The notes under the pieces are model-generated. The model was given only the letters and a program-made list of their open reading frames with translations, did no database searches and was not told where the DNA came from. Source: Lamellibrachia columna (lineage: Eukaryota; Annelida; Polychaeta; Sabellida; Siboglinidae). Taken from it: DNA of 64,000 nucleotides. The stretch is from contig OY759267.1 in NCBI GenBank assembly GCA_963662155.1, positions 32,592,976 to 32,656,975 of the forward strand, read 5' to 3'. Each line of letters begins with the position of its first letter. Position 1 is the first letter of the stretch. Shown piece after piece: positions 25,041 through 38,724 of this stretch. The translations under genes and the position numbers were made by a program.

Positions 25041-25305
25041 GTGTGGCACGGTAGTCGTGTGATAGAGCGCCGAGCTTTTGGTCGAAGGGACCGGGGTTTG
25101 ATACCCCCTCCGCCGTTTCATAGCTTGGGCAATTTCGTTTACCCCACTTTGCCTGTGTCTTTCGGAAGAGACAGTAAAAGCCATTGGTCCCTTCTATCTG
25201 GTGTCTATGCCAGGCGAAGTAAAAGATCCCATGCAAATATTATTTATTCACCAACCAGCAAAAGCCATTAGGGGTCAATAAAATTGACTCAGCGTAGTTT
25301 AATAC
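25041..25305 (+). mobile_element. tRNA-derived SINE
   Basis: The 5' end has a tRNA-like head with a box-A-like TAGTCGTGTGATAGAGC (25,052-25,068) and a box-B-like GGTTTGATACC (25,095-25,105), about 43 bp apart. These form an internal RNA polymerase III promoter. A non-tRNA body follows (AAAAGCCATTGGTCCCTTCT), with a tail near TCAATAAAATTGACTCAG. The tRNA head is too diverged to be a functional tRNA. Confidence 0.75.
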
Positions 25306-25381
25306 CATATATTCAAGGACTACCTACGATAGTAATTATCACTAAAATCTACAACTGTAATGATGCATTGTTATATGTTTT

Positions 25382-25411
25382 TGCATTTGTTATATGTATA
25401 TAACAAATGCA
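25382..25411. repeat. 30-bp AT-rich palindrome
   Basis: TGCATTTGTTATAT is followed after two bases by its exact reverse complement. Around it, 25,310-26,210 is AT-rich, with repeated CAATTAAATTAAC words (25,510-25,575) and a short TTAGGG-like run (25,907-25,922), but no gene. Confidence 0.8.
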
Positions 25412-26216
25412 TTTATTAAAGTTACTGATAGTTTTGCATAAACTACCTTGCATGGGGCAATTAACTTGAAAAGTTAATTAATTAAATTACGATTAAATCA
25501 GAAATGTTCCAATTAAATTAACCTCCCAAATTGTCCAATTAAATTAACAATTAACTTTAATTCAATTAACAATTAAATTATTTTTGGTACAAACCAAACC
25601 AGAGTGGCTTGTTCCAGGTAATGAAGCCACTACTGAATACAAATTAACATAGACATGTACAGTTTTTTTTTTAAAGTTTTAGCTTAGAATATACAGAAAA
25701 TTTTCTCATACAGAATAACCCATTTTCACATTAACTGGACAAATCTTATAATATTCATATCTCCATACTCCTAATAAATCCTCAAAATATTGCAATATGT
25801 AATATTTGTAGAATTTTATTTTCAGGTTCTAAGGCTGCAGTAATATTGCAGGAGGAACTGTTACTCAAGAATGTGCTGCAAGATGTCAGGAAACTCACCA
25901 GACCAGGGTTAGGGTTAGGTTTTTTGCAGTCTTGTCAATAATTTTGCGACCAAACACACCAGCTTTGACATAGCCTATATATGGTGACATGTTATGCTCT
26001 TCCAAAATTATATTTAATTAATTTATATTCGACAAAAAGAAATTCCATTTGTTTTAGAAGTACAATTTTCTTGAGAACATGTTAAAGTAAACGAAAATAC
26101 TAATATTATGAAATGTATCTTTCTATAGGATATGTTGCTAACATCTTCGACCATATTCTGAAAGGATACAGAGATGGGCCCCAATGACCACTGGCAGCGG
26201 TATCCTAGCTAATGAT

Positions 26217-27272
26217 GGAGATGGTTCAGTTTCAGGCACAACTTTTCACACTTATACTGCATGCACACAATACTTGTGGTGGGAAAAGCGCGTGTCACCT
26301 TCTCGTGGTTCCTACTGTGGATCACGACAGCAAACTGCTGTCGTGTGAACTAAGAACAGCGCATACTGACACTATTTTGTCAACTGTGGATATTGTGTTT
26401 GTTTTATAGTGGCTTGGTGGTCAGTGAAGTAATCAGTTGCTGACTCGAGATGGTAGGTACACGGTTTTGTGTGAAAAGGGAAATGTGGTTGATACCAACT
26501 AAATATTAGACTGCCACATCATTCAGCTTGACGTCTTAAATGATGGTGATATGGAGCCTGATTGTTATGAAGGAAACACATATTTGGCTCGGTTGCATTA
26601 TTGACGTTTGCAGTCCGACCCATATTTGCTGTTGTGAACAATGATGTGCAGCAGGAACATTGTCATGTCTTCGGAATGGTCTACAACTGAGCCTCCTTTG
26701 CTGTCTCTGGTATTTCAAAAGGTACTTCTTTGACAGCCTAGACAATGTTGGTTAGTGCAACAAGGTAATGAACATAACAAGTTACACGCTTCCTCTCATT
26801 GTTATCTAATTTTTTCTCCAGTGGGATAGTAGTTTTCTATGTTAAACCCATCAAACCCATAAGAATGTAGAATATTACATTACATAACATAGTAGCTGTC
26901 GCACCATCATGGGACCACTACTTGAATAAATGTATTCACATGGACAGTACATGTTCTCGCATTTTATATTGCATATGTCCAAATTTGCTTATTTCATAAT
27001 TGTATACCTTGTACAGATATACATTTGGCTTTTAGAGTCATTCTTGCAAATAACTGTCTTAAGTTTTCACGTGTTGTGTCATAAACTGTTGAATAACCAC
27101 AGCATATTATTTGGTAACAACTTTTTGTTTGTTTCACACATTATATTGGGAGTTTTTAGTTTTACAAAATCAGATAGCTTTAATATATGCAATTCACATT
27201 ATAATCCATTTTGTATAATGGCAATAGTATACATTTCTGACAATCCTTGCTAACTGCTTTTGTAGCAATGAA
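26217..27272 (+). repeat. Diverged copy of the segment at 52,717-53,790
   Basis: It matches 52,717-53,790 and 62,070-63,143 in the same orientation over about 1.05 kb with frequent substitutions and indels (roughly 85-90% by eye). It includes GGGAAAAGCGCGTGTCACCT and the CGTGGTTCCTACTGTGGATC segment. No coding frame is conserved. It is an old member of the dispersed family that makes up the duplicated block. 27,273-28,577 shows nothing recognisable. Confidence 0.85.
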
Positions 27273-28577
27273 AATTATTATATTCCTTGCTTCTCTGCTT
27301 CCACATCTGAGCTAGCTCAGTTTCATTATTACAAACACCCCGCGAGGATGGGCGGACCTAGTAGCGCAATGATCACTTCGAATTGCTTGACCGTTAACAG
27401 CGTGGGAAGGTGGACACGTCGTTATGGTCATTATGTGGAGCGTCCCCGTTATATTATGTAGTGAAAACGGGCAGTTGGGTCTTCATTGTGCGTTTTGAAT
27501 TCCAGGTGTGCAGTTGTGTTTTTTACGCTCCCATAGACCGGGCAGTTTCAAATGTTCAAAGTTGATTCGGACCTTCTAACGTGTTTCTTTGTAATTTCTG
27601 CATGAACTGCACCACGAGTTTGTCCAATGTATGCATGCATATTAAATATCCTGACCTTTCGCGAATGGTTGTACTCTGTGCATTTGTTAGTGCTAGCATG
27701 CAGAAACTTATGGCTTGAGACAACGTAATTTTTACATACCCCATGGGGAGGTAGGGACATAACTGGATAGCTAAATATATTCAGCCAATTGAATAATCTA
27801 TGAATATAATTTATACTGAAAGGCAACGTGTAATTATGTATATAATAGGATGAGCTGATGATAGGGTTATAAGATGGCGATATAAAATCTGCCTAATATT
27901 TTTTCAATGTTCAGCAGATAATTGTTCTTGTTATAATCAAGAATCTGGTTACCTATCTTGTTATGACAAGAAACTAGTTATTCCACAAAACATGTTTTGT
28001 GGTTTCCACCATATCCTTTCTACACTTCCTTAGAGATCGTTTCCACTCCAGTTGCGTTATCAACACACAACCAGACACATCCTAGTAGTAGCAAACTTGA
28101 AGCATTTAAGCCAGTCGTGTGCAGGTTGGATTAAAATGCTAGATGTTTTTCCATGTCATTTTTAAATTCGAAGTTAATAAAGACAGTGTGATAATTCAAC
28201 GTGATGACTAGTTGTGTTCTTATATGAGATTAATTACGGTTCCGAGTATGCCTTCATAGTTGCTTTCAATCAAACTTGCTGCGTTCTTTTGTAATCGTCT
28301 TATCTTGTTTATGTGTAATATGTATGGGATCCCAGAAGACTGATACGTATGAGACATTGGGAATTATCAGATATCAATATGCTGTTACCTTAACTGTTTC
28401 AGAACAATTGAACATATTTCGTCCCGTGTTTAAATAAACCGCAACGGCATACATAATGAAAGATTTATTCATTTGTCAATTCTTTCCAGTGTATTATAAA
28501 GAGCTGTCCCGGATAGAAATTTTAATGACTCGAATTGGACTCATCTGGTGCCCTAGTTTTTTGGGAAACATAACACC

Positions 28578-29940
28578 TTTTATGCAAAATAACAACACAA
28601 GTCCAGCGTAGATTGAAATAGGCCAAAGGATGACATTTAGATTTATTAATTAAGGAGCAGGAAATTAGGCAAGCATACACCATCAAAATAAGATACATCC
28701 AATAATCTCAGCAAGCATGCGGGCCCCCAAAAGGTGTTTACACATAATTAGTAAATCATGCCTATCAGCTACCCACTACCAGTACTATCTGTACCACTAC
28801 TGACTTATATACAATTCACATGGTATCGGTGAGGGTCACTCCGCCGTGGATTAACCATACACATACATGTACAAACAGAAAGGCTGGGGTACTCGATCAG
28901 CCAAACATGATCAATGAAAAAAGTGGGCTAACCACCCAACATTCGTGAACAATTCATAATGAAAATTATGGTAACACAACACACAATGTATAAAGGTGTT
29001 ACATATCTAGACATTAGTCAACCAATAACTACTAACACATCAGACCGAGAGGTAGGGCCAAACAGTAAAAAGTACCCGCACTAAAAACCCTGTGTACACT
29101 ACTGAAAACTTAGTGGAGGGAAAAGCATTAATGCAAAACCTCGTGTACCAAACTATAACAGGGAAAAGCGTCAAAAAATAAAAAAACTTTGTGAACTAGC
29201 TCTCTGTCTTCAGTGTTTCACAGTGTATCCATACATAATGCACAACTTGATTTATTAGATAGCAACTGGGTAACAACTATTAACACAATATATGGGAGGG
29301 AGGGTGGGATTTTTCAAACGGAGCGGAATAAACCGAACAACAAAACTGATCTTGCAATAAAATCAACAAACTCAGCGATAACGATTAATCAGTAACAATA
29401 GAAATTCGGAAATATTTGCAGCGCAAATGTCTCACAATGACACAAGCTAACTTGGAAATCGAGAGAGGCAGGCTCTAGGTCACGTGGTTGGTGCATCCAT
29501 ACGCGTGAGCGAGTAATTAGGCCAATACTCTCTCTACCATAAAAGGTATAACCTCAAATCGCCTTCATTGCCTTGTTATCTCGCATAAAATCCTTTATGC
29601 GCCGCTGTCACATCAATTCATTTATGCAAAATAACAACACAAGTCCAGCGTAGATTGAAATAGGCCAAAGAATGACATTTAGATTTATTAATTAAGGAGC
29701 AGGAAATTAGGCAAGCATACACCATCAAAATAAGATACATCCAATAATCTCAGCAAGCATGCCGGCCCCCAATAGGTGTTTACACATAATTAGTAAATCA
29801 TGCCTATCAGCTACCCACTACCAGTACTATCTGTACCACTACTGACTTATATACAATTCACATGGTATCGGTGAGGGTCACTCCGCCGTGAATTAACCAT
29901 ACACATACATGTACAAACAGAAAGGCTGGGGTACTCGATC
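28578..29940 (+). repeat. ~320-bp direct repeat flanking 722 bp
   Basis: 28,578-28,898 and 29,621-29,940 are almost identical (about 5 differences by eye), in direct orientation, 1,043 bp apart. The repeat begins TTTATGCAAAAT and ends GTACTCGATC, so it lacks the TG...CA ends of a typical LTR. The spacer has no gene; it contains a GCATAAA/TTTATGC hairpin (29,583-29,600) and a GGGAGGGAGGGTGGG run (29,295-29,309). Confidence 0.9.
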
Positions 29941-30439
29941 CCCCAGCCATGGGTGTGCCTACAACACGCTGGTCATTTACTTGTAATGATTGCGGACCCA
30001 GCTTACTACTGTGCTTAATTGCAACCACCATAATACCACTACATACTGACACCAGCTTAAGCTGTCGACTGATTGTACCAGCAACAATTACAATTATTAA
30101 ACTATAATTTATGCCACTCTCCAGAGTATCGGCGACAATGTCACACTATGCACCTACAACATATAAGCGACAGTACTGATACGTGTAGATTTATGGCCGC
30201 TTCCAGCAGGCCATCCATGGGGAGCAACCTAGCCAGCCTTTTGACCAATTGTTGAAGGTGTGGTGTCGATGCAGCTGCTGCAGCCCCTGCTGACTCAACG
30301 CGCCATCGGTGTCGCTGCTTGATTGCCACTTGTGGCAGCATCTATAATTATTAATTGTGGTATCCATGACCAGCTGTGTCATTACATATCACGAACTACC
30401 ATTAAACCATAACTAAACGTTAACGTACGGTCACCTATA

Positions 30440-31770
30440 TTATCATGAAAATTGTGCCATTTACACTATATGGCTTAAATAGTACATGGAATGCAAAAAC
30501 TTCTCCATTTGCCGCACAGAATATAAAGGGTTCTACAATTGTGCCATTTGCACTGCATGCCTTAATAAAACTTATACTCCAATTACAATGCATGGATCTA
30601 ACAAAACAAACATATTTACATCTGTTTTCTCCCTGCAAGGGGTAACAAAACTGTTCCGCCTCGTCTGCATGGATTAGTAAAATTTCAGTAATTTGTCCAC
30701 TTCATGGATTCACCCAATTTTCCATATACACAGCATGGAATATAGAAACTCCTCCGTTTCACCGCACGGACTACAATTGTGCCATTTACACCGCATGGAA
30801 ATAAACCTTCTCCGTACCAATTCTCCGCTTACACCGCGCAGAATACACTGGTGTCATTTAGTTGCATGGCTTAACAAAAGTTAGCGTTCATATACACCGC
30901 ATGGAAATAACAAAACGTCTCTATATCACTGCATGTATTACCCAAATGTACATCCGCTTACTCGCTGCCTGGGTTAACAAAACTGTTCCGCCTGCAATGC
31001 ACGGATTAGTGAAATTTTCAATAAATTTTCTATTGCATGGGTTAACCCACCATCTCCGTGTACACCGCACGGACTATCGAAACTGCTCCGTTTACACCGT
31101 ACGGAATATAAATGTGTTATTTACACAGCATGGCTTACCAAAAGTTAATTTCAATTTATACCGCATGGCAATAACAGAACTTTTCCATATCACTTTCCGT
31201 TTTCACTGCACGGACTACAGAAATTGCTCCGTTTCCACCGCACGGAATACAATTGTGCCATTTACACCGCATGGCTTACCAAACGATAATTTCCATTTAC
31301 ACCGCATGGAAATAACAAAGTCTCCATATCACTTTCCGTTTTCACCGCACGTACTACCGACATTGCTCCGTTTACACCGCACGTAATACAATTGTGCCAT
31401 TTACACCGCATGGCTTAACAAGAGTTAATTTCCATTTACACCGCATGGAAATAACAAAACTTCTCCATGTCACTTTCCGTTTACACCGCAAGGAATACAG
31501 AAACCCCTCCATTTTCAACGTATGGAATACAATTGTGCCATTTACACCACATGGCTTAGCAAACGTTATCTTTTTATTTACACCCGTGACACCGCATGGA
31601 AATAACAAAAACTTCTCCTTATCACTGCATGGATTAACTAAATTTAGATCCGCTTACTCACCGCATGGGTTGACAAAACTGCTCCACTTCCCCCGCATAG
31701 ATTAGTTACATTTGCAATATTCTTACTGCATGGCTTAATCCAGTTTCCTCGTTTACACCGCATGAAATAG
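30440..31770. repeat. Palindromic-box array 1 (~140-bp higher-order unit)
   Basis: About 30 short boxes share a core near TTTACACCGC flanked by complementary arms. Intact examples are GCCATTTACACCGCATGGC (31,257-31,275), TCCATTTACACCGCATGGA (31,292-31,310) and TCCGTTTCCACCGCACGGA (31,228-31,246). The GCCAT-type box recurs at 31,114, 31,255, 31,394 and 31,535, a ~140-bp period containing about four boxes. Arms differ between boxes but stay complementary within most boxes. The array has no coding potential that survives a change of unit. Confidence 0.85.
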
Positions 31771-32740
31771 AAAAAACTGGGACAGGAAGGTCAGTGGATG
31801 TCTCCATCAAGCGGTCGGTTGTCGGCCAAGGAGGATCCACCATGCCAGTATCCTGATGATTCGATGAGGGCACTGGCTCAGGAGCCACGGAAGTCGCCGC
31901 TTGACGAGCACTGGAGGCAGAGTGAATATCGGCTTGTCCACTCGTCGAGGGCACAGGCGCTGGAGCAGTAGGTGCCACCACCTGGCGACCAACGGCAGAA
32001 GCTGGCCGGACGACCGGATGACTCGGTGGGGGTCACTACGGATGATGCCGCCACCTGGCGATCAACATAGGCTGACGCAACCGCGTCGTGACCACCCGTA
32101 GGACTTACCAGTTGCAGCGCTACACGTGACAACTCCCGCATCACGCGCATCTCATTGTAAGGTTTGGTCAGCCTAAAATTGTAAGAACAGAGATAGCGGT
32201 CATTGCAGACATGTTTAATCAATGATTTAACGTTAGCATAAAGAAAACCCAGGTTGATACAACTTATGTAAGGCAAGCTATAGTTTTTGGCCAGTTTGCA
32301 GCTTTGCTTATTGTTTAGTATACACAGTAGGGAGGGGTAGAGTCGCCCCGACTGTAATAATAACTGGACTGTCAAACGGGAGAAATGTTTACCCGATTTA
32401 GAATGCAGGCCATAAGAAACTAGTTTAGTTGGCAACTGACCGTCCCCAAGGACACAAGAAGGTCTCCCAGTCCTGGGGGGTTCAGAAGGTGACCCGATAC
32501 CTTGCATACGACGGTCATTTCCAGCATGTACGGGGATGACGATTGTATTTGGACATCGGCCAATAACGGCTTTCTCGATTTCCTAAAATGGTTAACCGCG
32601 CCTCCACTGAGGCGGGGTTCTTCTGAAAGCTCTGGTATAAATAGGCCAGAAATAGACTCATAAAACAACGGGTGCGCGCGATCTAAATTACCACGCACCT
32701 CGTTCAATTTGGACTCAAAATTATCGGCAAGGATGGGCAA
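31706..32740 (-). pseudogene. Decayed gag-like frames between the two box arrays
   Basis: Three minus frames overlap in sequence order. 32,740-32,420 contains LADNFESKLNEVRGNLDRAH. 32,507-31,878 contains KLVSYGLHSKSGKHFSRLTV. 31,981-31,706 contains VPSTSGQADIHSASSARQ. They read like one protein with two frameshifts: a helical N-terminal part and a Pro/Ser/Ala-rich C-terminal part, reminiscent of retroelement gag/ORF1 proteins. No zinc knuckle or enzyme motif is seen and assignment is tentative. 32,741-33,190 holds no further feature. Confidence 0.35.
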
Positions 32741-33189
32741 CGCCGGCCCATACCTACCTTACCATTAGAAAACAAAATTTATTGAAGACTTTTAAATGTT
32801 AAATGGGAGACACAAGAACAATGGTAGAGAACCAGTCTATGTTGTACAATCAATAGTTCTGCGTTAATAAAATCTTGCGAACCTGGAAGATGCGTTCACG
32901 GCTTATTATACCGATCTGATCGTCTGCGGTATTATCAGTAAGCAGCTAGCCGATCTGGCAAGCGACAATGCCAATTACTACACAACTGTGAGTATTCTCA
33001 ACGAATGCACGCGCCCTTAAGAGAAGATGAAGTTGCTCCGTTGCTGTAACATTTACTGTTCAAGTTGAACACTGCACCCAATCGTAGTAATGTGAACCTT
33101 ATGTACGCTGTGTCATTACAAACTAGGGACCACGGTTAACCCTTGACCAACATTATCCACTCACAAACTACAACGTTACCCGCTCCGGT

Positions 33190-34440
33190 AATCCAACTGT
33201 ATGGTGGAATCAGACAAATGAAAATTACAATGCCCTGTACACCGTAGGGATGAATAGTGTAAACCGGCCATTTACCCCAAATGGCGGAATAATAAAATTA
33301 CCATGCCATGAACATCACGGGGACCCATATTATCGTCAGACAAGTTACAATGTATGGTGGGACAAGAAATTAAAATTAACATGCACTACCTAGCGTTCGA
33401 ACGATAGCATAAACCGACCATTCACACTGTATGGCGGAATAAGACAATTAATGATTAACATGCCCTGTACACTGTGGGAAACACCATCACAGCCACCATA
33501 CCCACCGTATGGCGGAACCAGAAAAATTAAAAGTAACCTGCCCTGTACACCATAGGGCCAAAGAACATAAACCGACAATTTACACCGTATGGCGGAATAA
33601 GAAAAATAAAAATGCCCTGTACACCATAGGGCCAAAGATCATAAACCGACCATTTACATCGTATGGCGGAATAAGACAAATACAAATGCCCTGTACACCA
33701 TAGGGCCAAAGATTATACACCGACCATTTACACAATGTATGGCGGAATAAAATAAAAAATGCCCTGTACACCATTGGGCCATTCCTCTAGTCCGACCATT
33801 AACACCGTATGGCGGAATACAAAAATTAAAAATGTCCTGTACACCATAGGGCCAAAAATCATACACCGACCATTTACACCGTATGGCGGAATAAAATTAA
33901 AAATGACCTGTACACCATAGGGCCAAACCCCTAGTCCGCCCATTTACACCGTATGGCGGAATAAGAAAATTAAAATTAACGTGCCCTGTAAAATGTAGGG
34001 ACCACGTTCATAGTCCAACTATTTTCACCGTATGGTGAACATGCCCTGTACACCGTGGGGACCAATATAATAATCCGACCATTTACACCGTATGGCGGAA
34101 TAGAACAAATGAAAATGAACATGCCCTTTACACCATAGGGACCAATATAACAATCCGACCATTTACACCGTATGGCGGAATAGAACAAATGAAAATGAAC
34201 ATGCCCTTTACACCATAGGGACCAATATAACAATCCGACCATTTACACCGTATGGCGGAATAGAACAAATGAAAATGAACATGCCCTTTACACCATAGGG
34301 ACCAATATAACAATCCGACCATTTACACCGTATGGTGCACAGGAGAGTAGTAAAGTGAAAAACATTGCCCTATGTACTATAGGAACCAAAATCTTGACCT
34401 CAACGCCACTGTATGGTTTAATAATCACGATTAAAGCTAC
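33190..34440. repeat. Palindromic-box array 2 (73-80-bp unit, two alternating boxes)
   Basis: CCATTTACACCGTATGG boxes (for example 34,159-34,175) alternate with CCCTTTACACCATAGGG or CCCTGTACACCATAGGG boxes (for example 34,204-34,220). The last three units (34,078-34,330) repeat every 80 bp almost exactly; earlier units are 73-75 bp. Arms CCAT/ATGG and CCCT/AGGG are retained even when the 9-nt centre changes, as at 33,266-33,282 (CCATTTACCCCAAATGG) and 33,983-33,999 (CCCTGTAAAATGTAGGG). The box design matches array 1 in the same orientation. Confidence 0.88.
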
Positions 34441-34576
34441 TATGCCCATCACACCCGAAGGAGTGATCTCAGAAATTACCCATGCCACCTGAAGGCGTCA
34501 TAACCATAAATTAAAGTAACATAACACCCTTTTTCAGTGTTTGGATCTAGTATTCAGGTACAAATGAATTGACGGA

Positions 34577-34894
34577 ATGTGGAATTTGTGGTGGACCTGT
34601 GGTCATGACGTCACTGATCACGTGGATCGCAATATACGGGACCGTGTGTCAGAGGGAATAAGTGCCAGACCTGTTCTAATTGACAGACCTAGAGTAAGAT
34701 CTAGATTACGACGTATTAACAACATCAGCGGCCACAGGGAGGAAAATAACACCAGTCTTAAACATTGGATTAAGAACGGCACGATACAAGAAACGCAGCA
34801 ATGCAGCGTTAATGAATCGGACAAACCGTTGACGTCGGATAAAGAAGAAGATGATGACGACGCCGAAAGAACCTCCAACGATGGCAGTTATTGA
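34577..34894 (+). CDS. 105-aa ORF, unknown, acidic C-terminus
   Basis: The frame opens with MWNLWWTCGHDVTDHVDRN, has an Arg-rich middle (RPRVRSRLRRINNIS) and ends with a DKEEDDDDAER acidic run. Codon use and CpG content are higher than in the flanks. The start could lie further upstream only as an exon. The phrase TTTTTCAGTGTTTGGATC occurs just before it (34,533-34,550) and again at 35,063-35,080. It may be a relic of the 5' part of a retroelement; function unknown. Confidence 0.3.
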   Translation: MWNLWWTCGHDVTDHVDRNIRDRVSEGISARPVLIDRPRVRSRLRRINNISGHREENNTSLKHWIKNGTIQETQQCSVNESDKPLTSDKEEDDDDAERTSNDGSY

Positions 34895-35249
34895 AGTTGG
34901 CAGTTATGTCGAATAAAACTCCACCTTACCATAGATGTGTTCGCGTTTGTTATAAATATCTGCTAATATGAAGGCCTTCAACTTTGCATCCCTTCCCCAA
35001 AAGATAGGATATACATCGGCAGCACCCAAATGTGTGAGCGGCGAGACTTATACGCGATCACGTTTTTCAGTGTTTGGATCCTGCCAATATCTTTCGCATG
35101 TTCGTCGACACAACATGGCAACTCTGATCATAGATGTGATAAGCTGTAAGGAAATAACATACAATGTAATAAAATAATGTGTCAACTGGAGGTCTTCATG
35201 TGTGTTGATGTCATGTTGCTGTGAATTACGCTCGCAATTTTGACTGCAA

Positions 35250-37505
<2,256 letters not shown>

Positions 37506-38724
37506 AATATATCATACAAATATGTATTTGTTATATGCAGATCTGTGCGCACTGTTTACATGGATGCGCACTTCAATTGTACTTGTTCCGTTGAATATAT
37601 CAATGAAGTTTATAGTAATAAGTGCTCAAAAGATTATTAGTAACCCCACAAAATTGGGTTATGAAACTGGCTTCAAATAGCTACAGTATTCATTACATTT
37701 TGATAGTGAATTAGAAATATGTTCAGAAATATTGTTAGTATAGTTTCAAATGACCAAATTAGTGTTATCGGCCATAACACTTCATCATCAAAGACATTGA
37801 CTAATTATTGTGACCCTTGTCATTCTTATATGTAGTATAACATGTTGTAATAATAACCATAATCTAAAAATTACTGGTAACGTTGAATAACTTCTTGGAA
37901 AGTCCATGAAGCAGCAATGTTTGATGCTGTGCCTCCGTACCAATTTAGTGCTGTTTTGTAGGATCACATTTCTGGAAACCCCAGACAAGGTAAATTCTGT
38001 GCATGACAAAGAGCGCGCACAAAGACTTCCAGTCGGGCAGGACAAGAAAGCACAGGTGTGTTCTTAATATATATAAATAAACGTATAGGTCAAATAAATA
38101 GCCAAATAGTATAGTGCCGAATGACAGTATGCTGTAGAATGTGTCAGACTGATCATTGGCTCCTTTTGTTGGGTAGACTATTTGGCTAACAAGGGATGTC
38201 GCACCTCACTTCCGGTAACATTGTCACGTTTTCTGTGCGTACAGTCGTTAACGTACCTCTTTTTATAAGAAATCCATATATGTTTTTAATGACAAGTAGG
38301 TATAGTGAAAGTTTATTCATTGGGACATTTGTGTAAGGTCATAGTATTCGGATTACGCATCGCAACGCCGAGATACGGATGTTGAAAGGTGAGTGGGGTC
38401 ATTCCTAGGGGTCCCGGATGGTTCGGCCCATGACGGGTTCGGCCCACGCCGACGGATGGTTCGGCCTAGTCGATTCGGCCCACGCAGACGGATGGTTCGG
38501 CCCATTTCACTGTCGCTATTGAAATCAGCGACGGTCGATTCGGCCCACTCTAGCTAAGCGGCGGAAATCTAAGAATAGTCGTTTCGGCCCACGGCCTGAA
38601 TTAGTAAGAAAGGCGGAGAGGCGGAAATTATGATTGTGCACAGAAACATACGTACACGCTAATATAATAATAATGATCTGGAACTATTTATAAAAATATA
38701 GCAATAAACGAATAACTAGTTGAG

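Noticed and set aside
25043..25115. Genuine tRNA gene
   Set aside because: Only box A- and box B-like words are kept; acceptor and anticodon stems do not pair, and a SINE body follows.
25907..25922. Interstitial telomeric repeat
   Set aside because: Only about two and a half TTAGGG-like units; too short to be informative.
28578..29940. LTR retrotransposon with 320-bp LTRs
   Set aside because: Ends are not TG...CA, the 722-bp interior has no coding sequence, and no clear primer-binding site or target duplication was seen.
30440..34440. Reading the box arrays as a CRISPR or as tRNA clusters
   Set aside because: The repeats vary, spacers are themselves repeated, there are no cas genes, the context is eukaryotic, and no cloverleaf with box A and B was seen.
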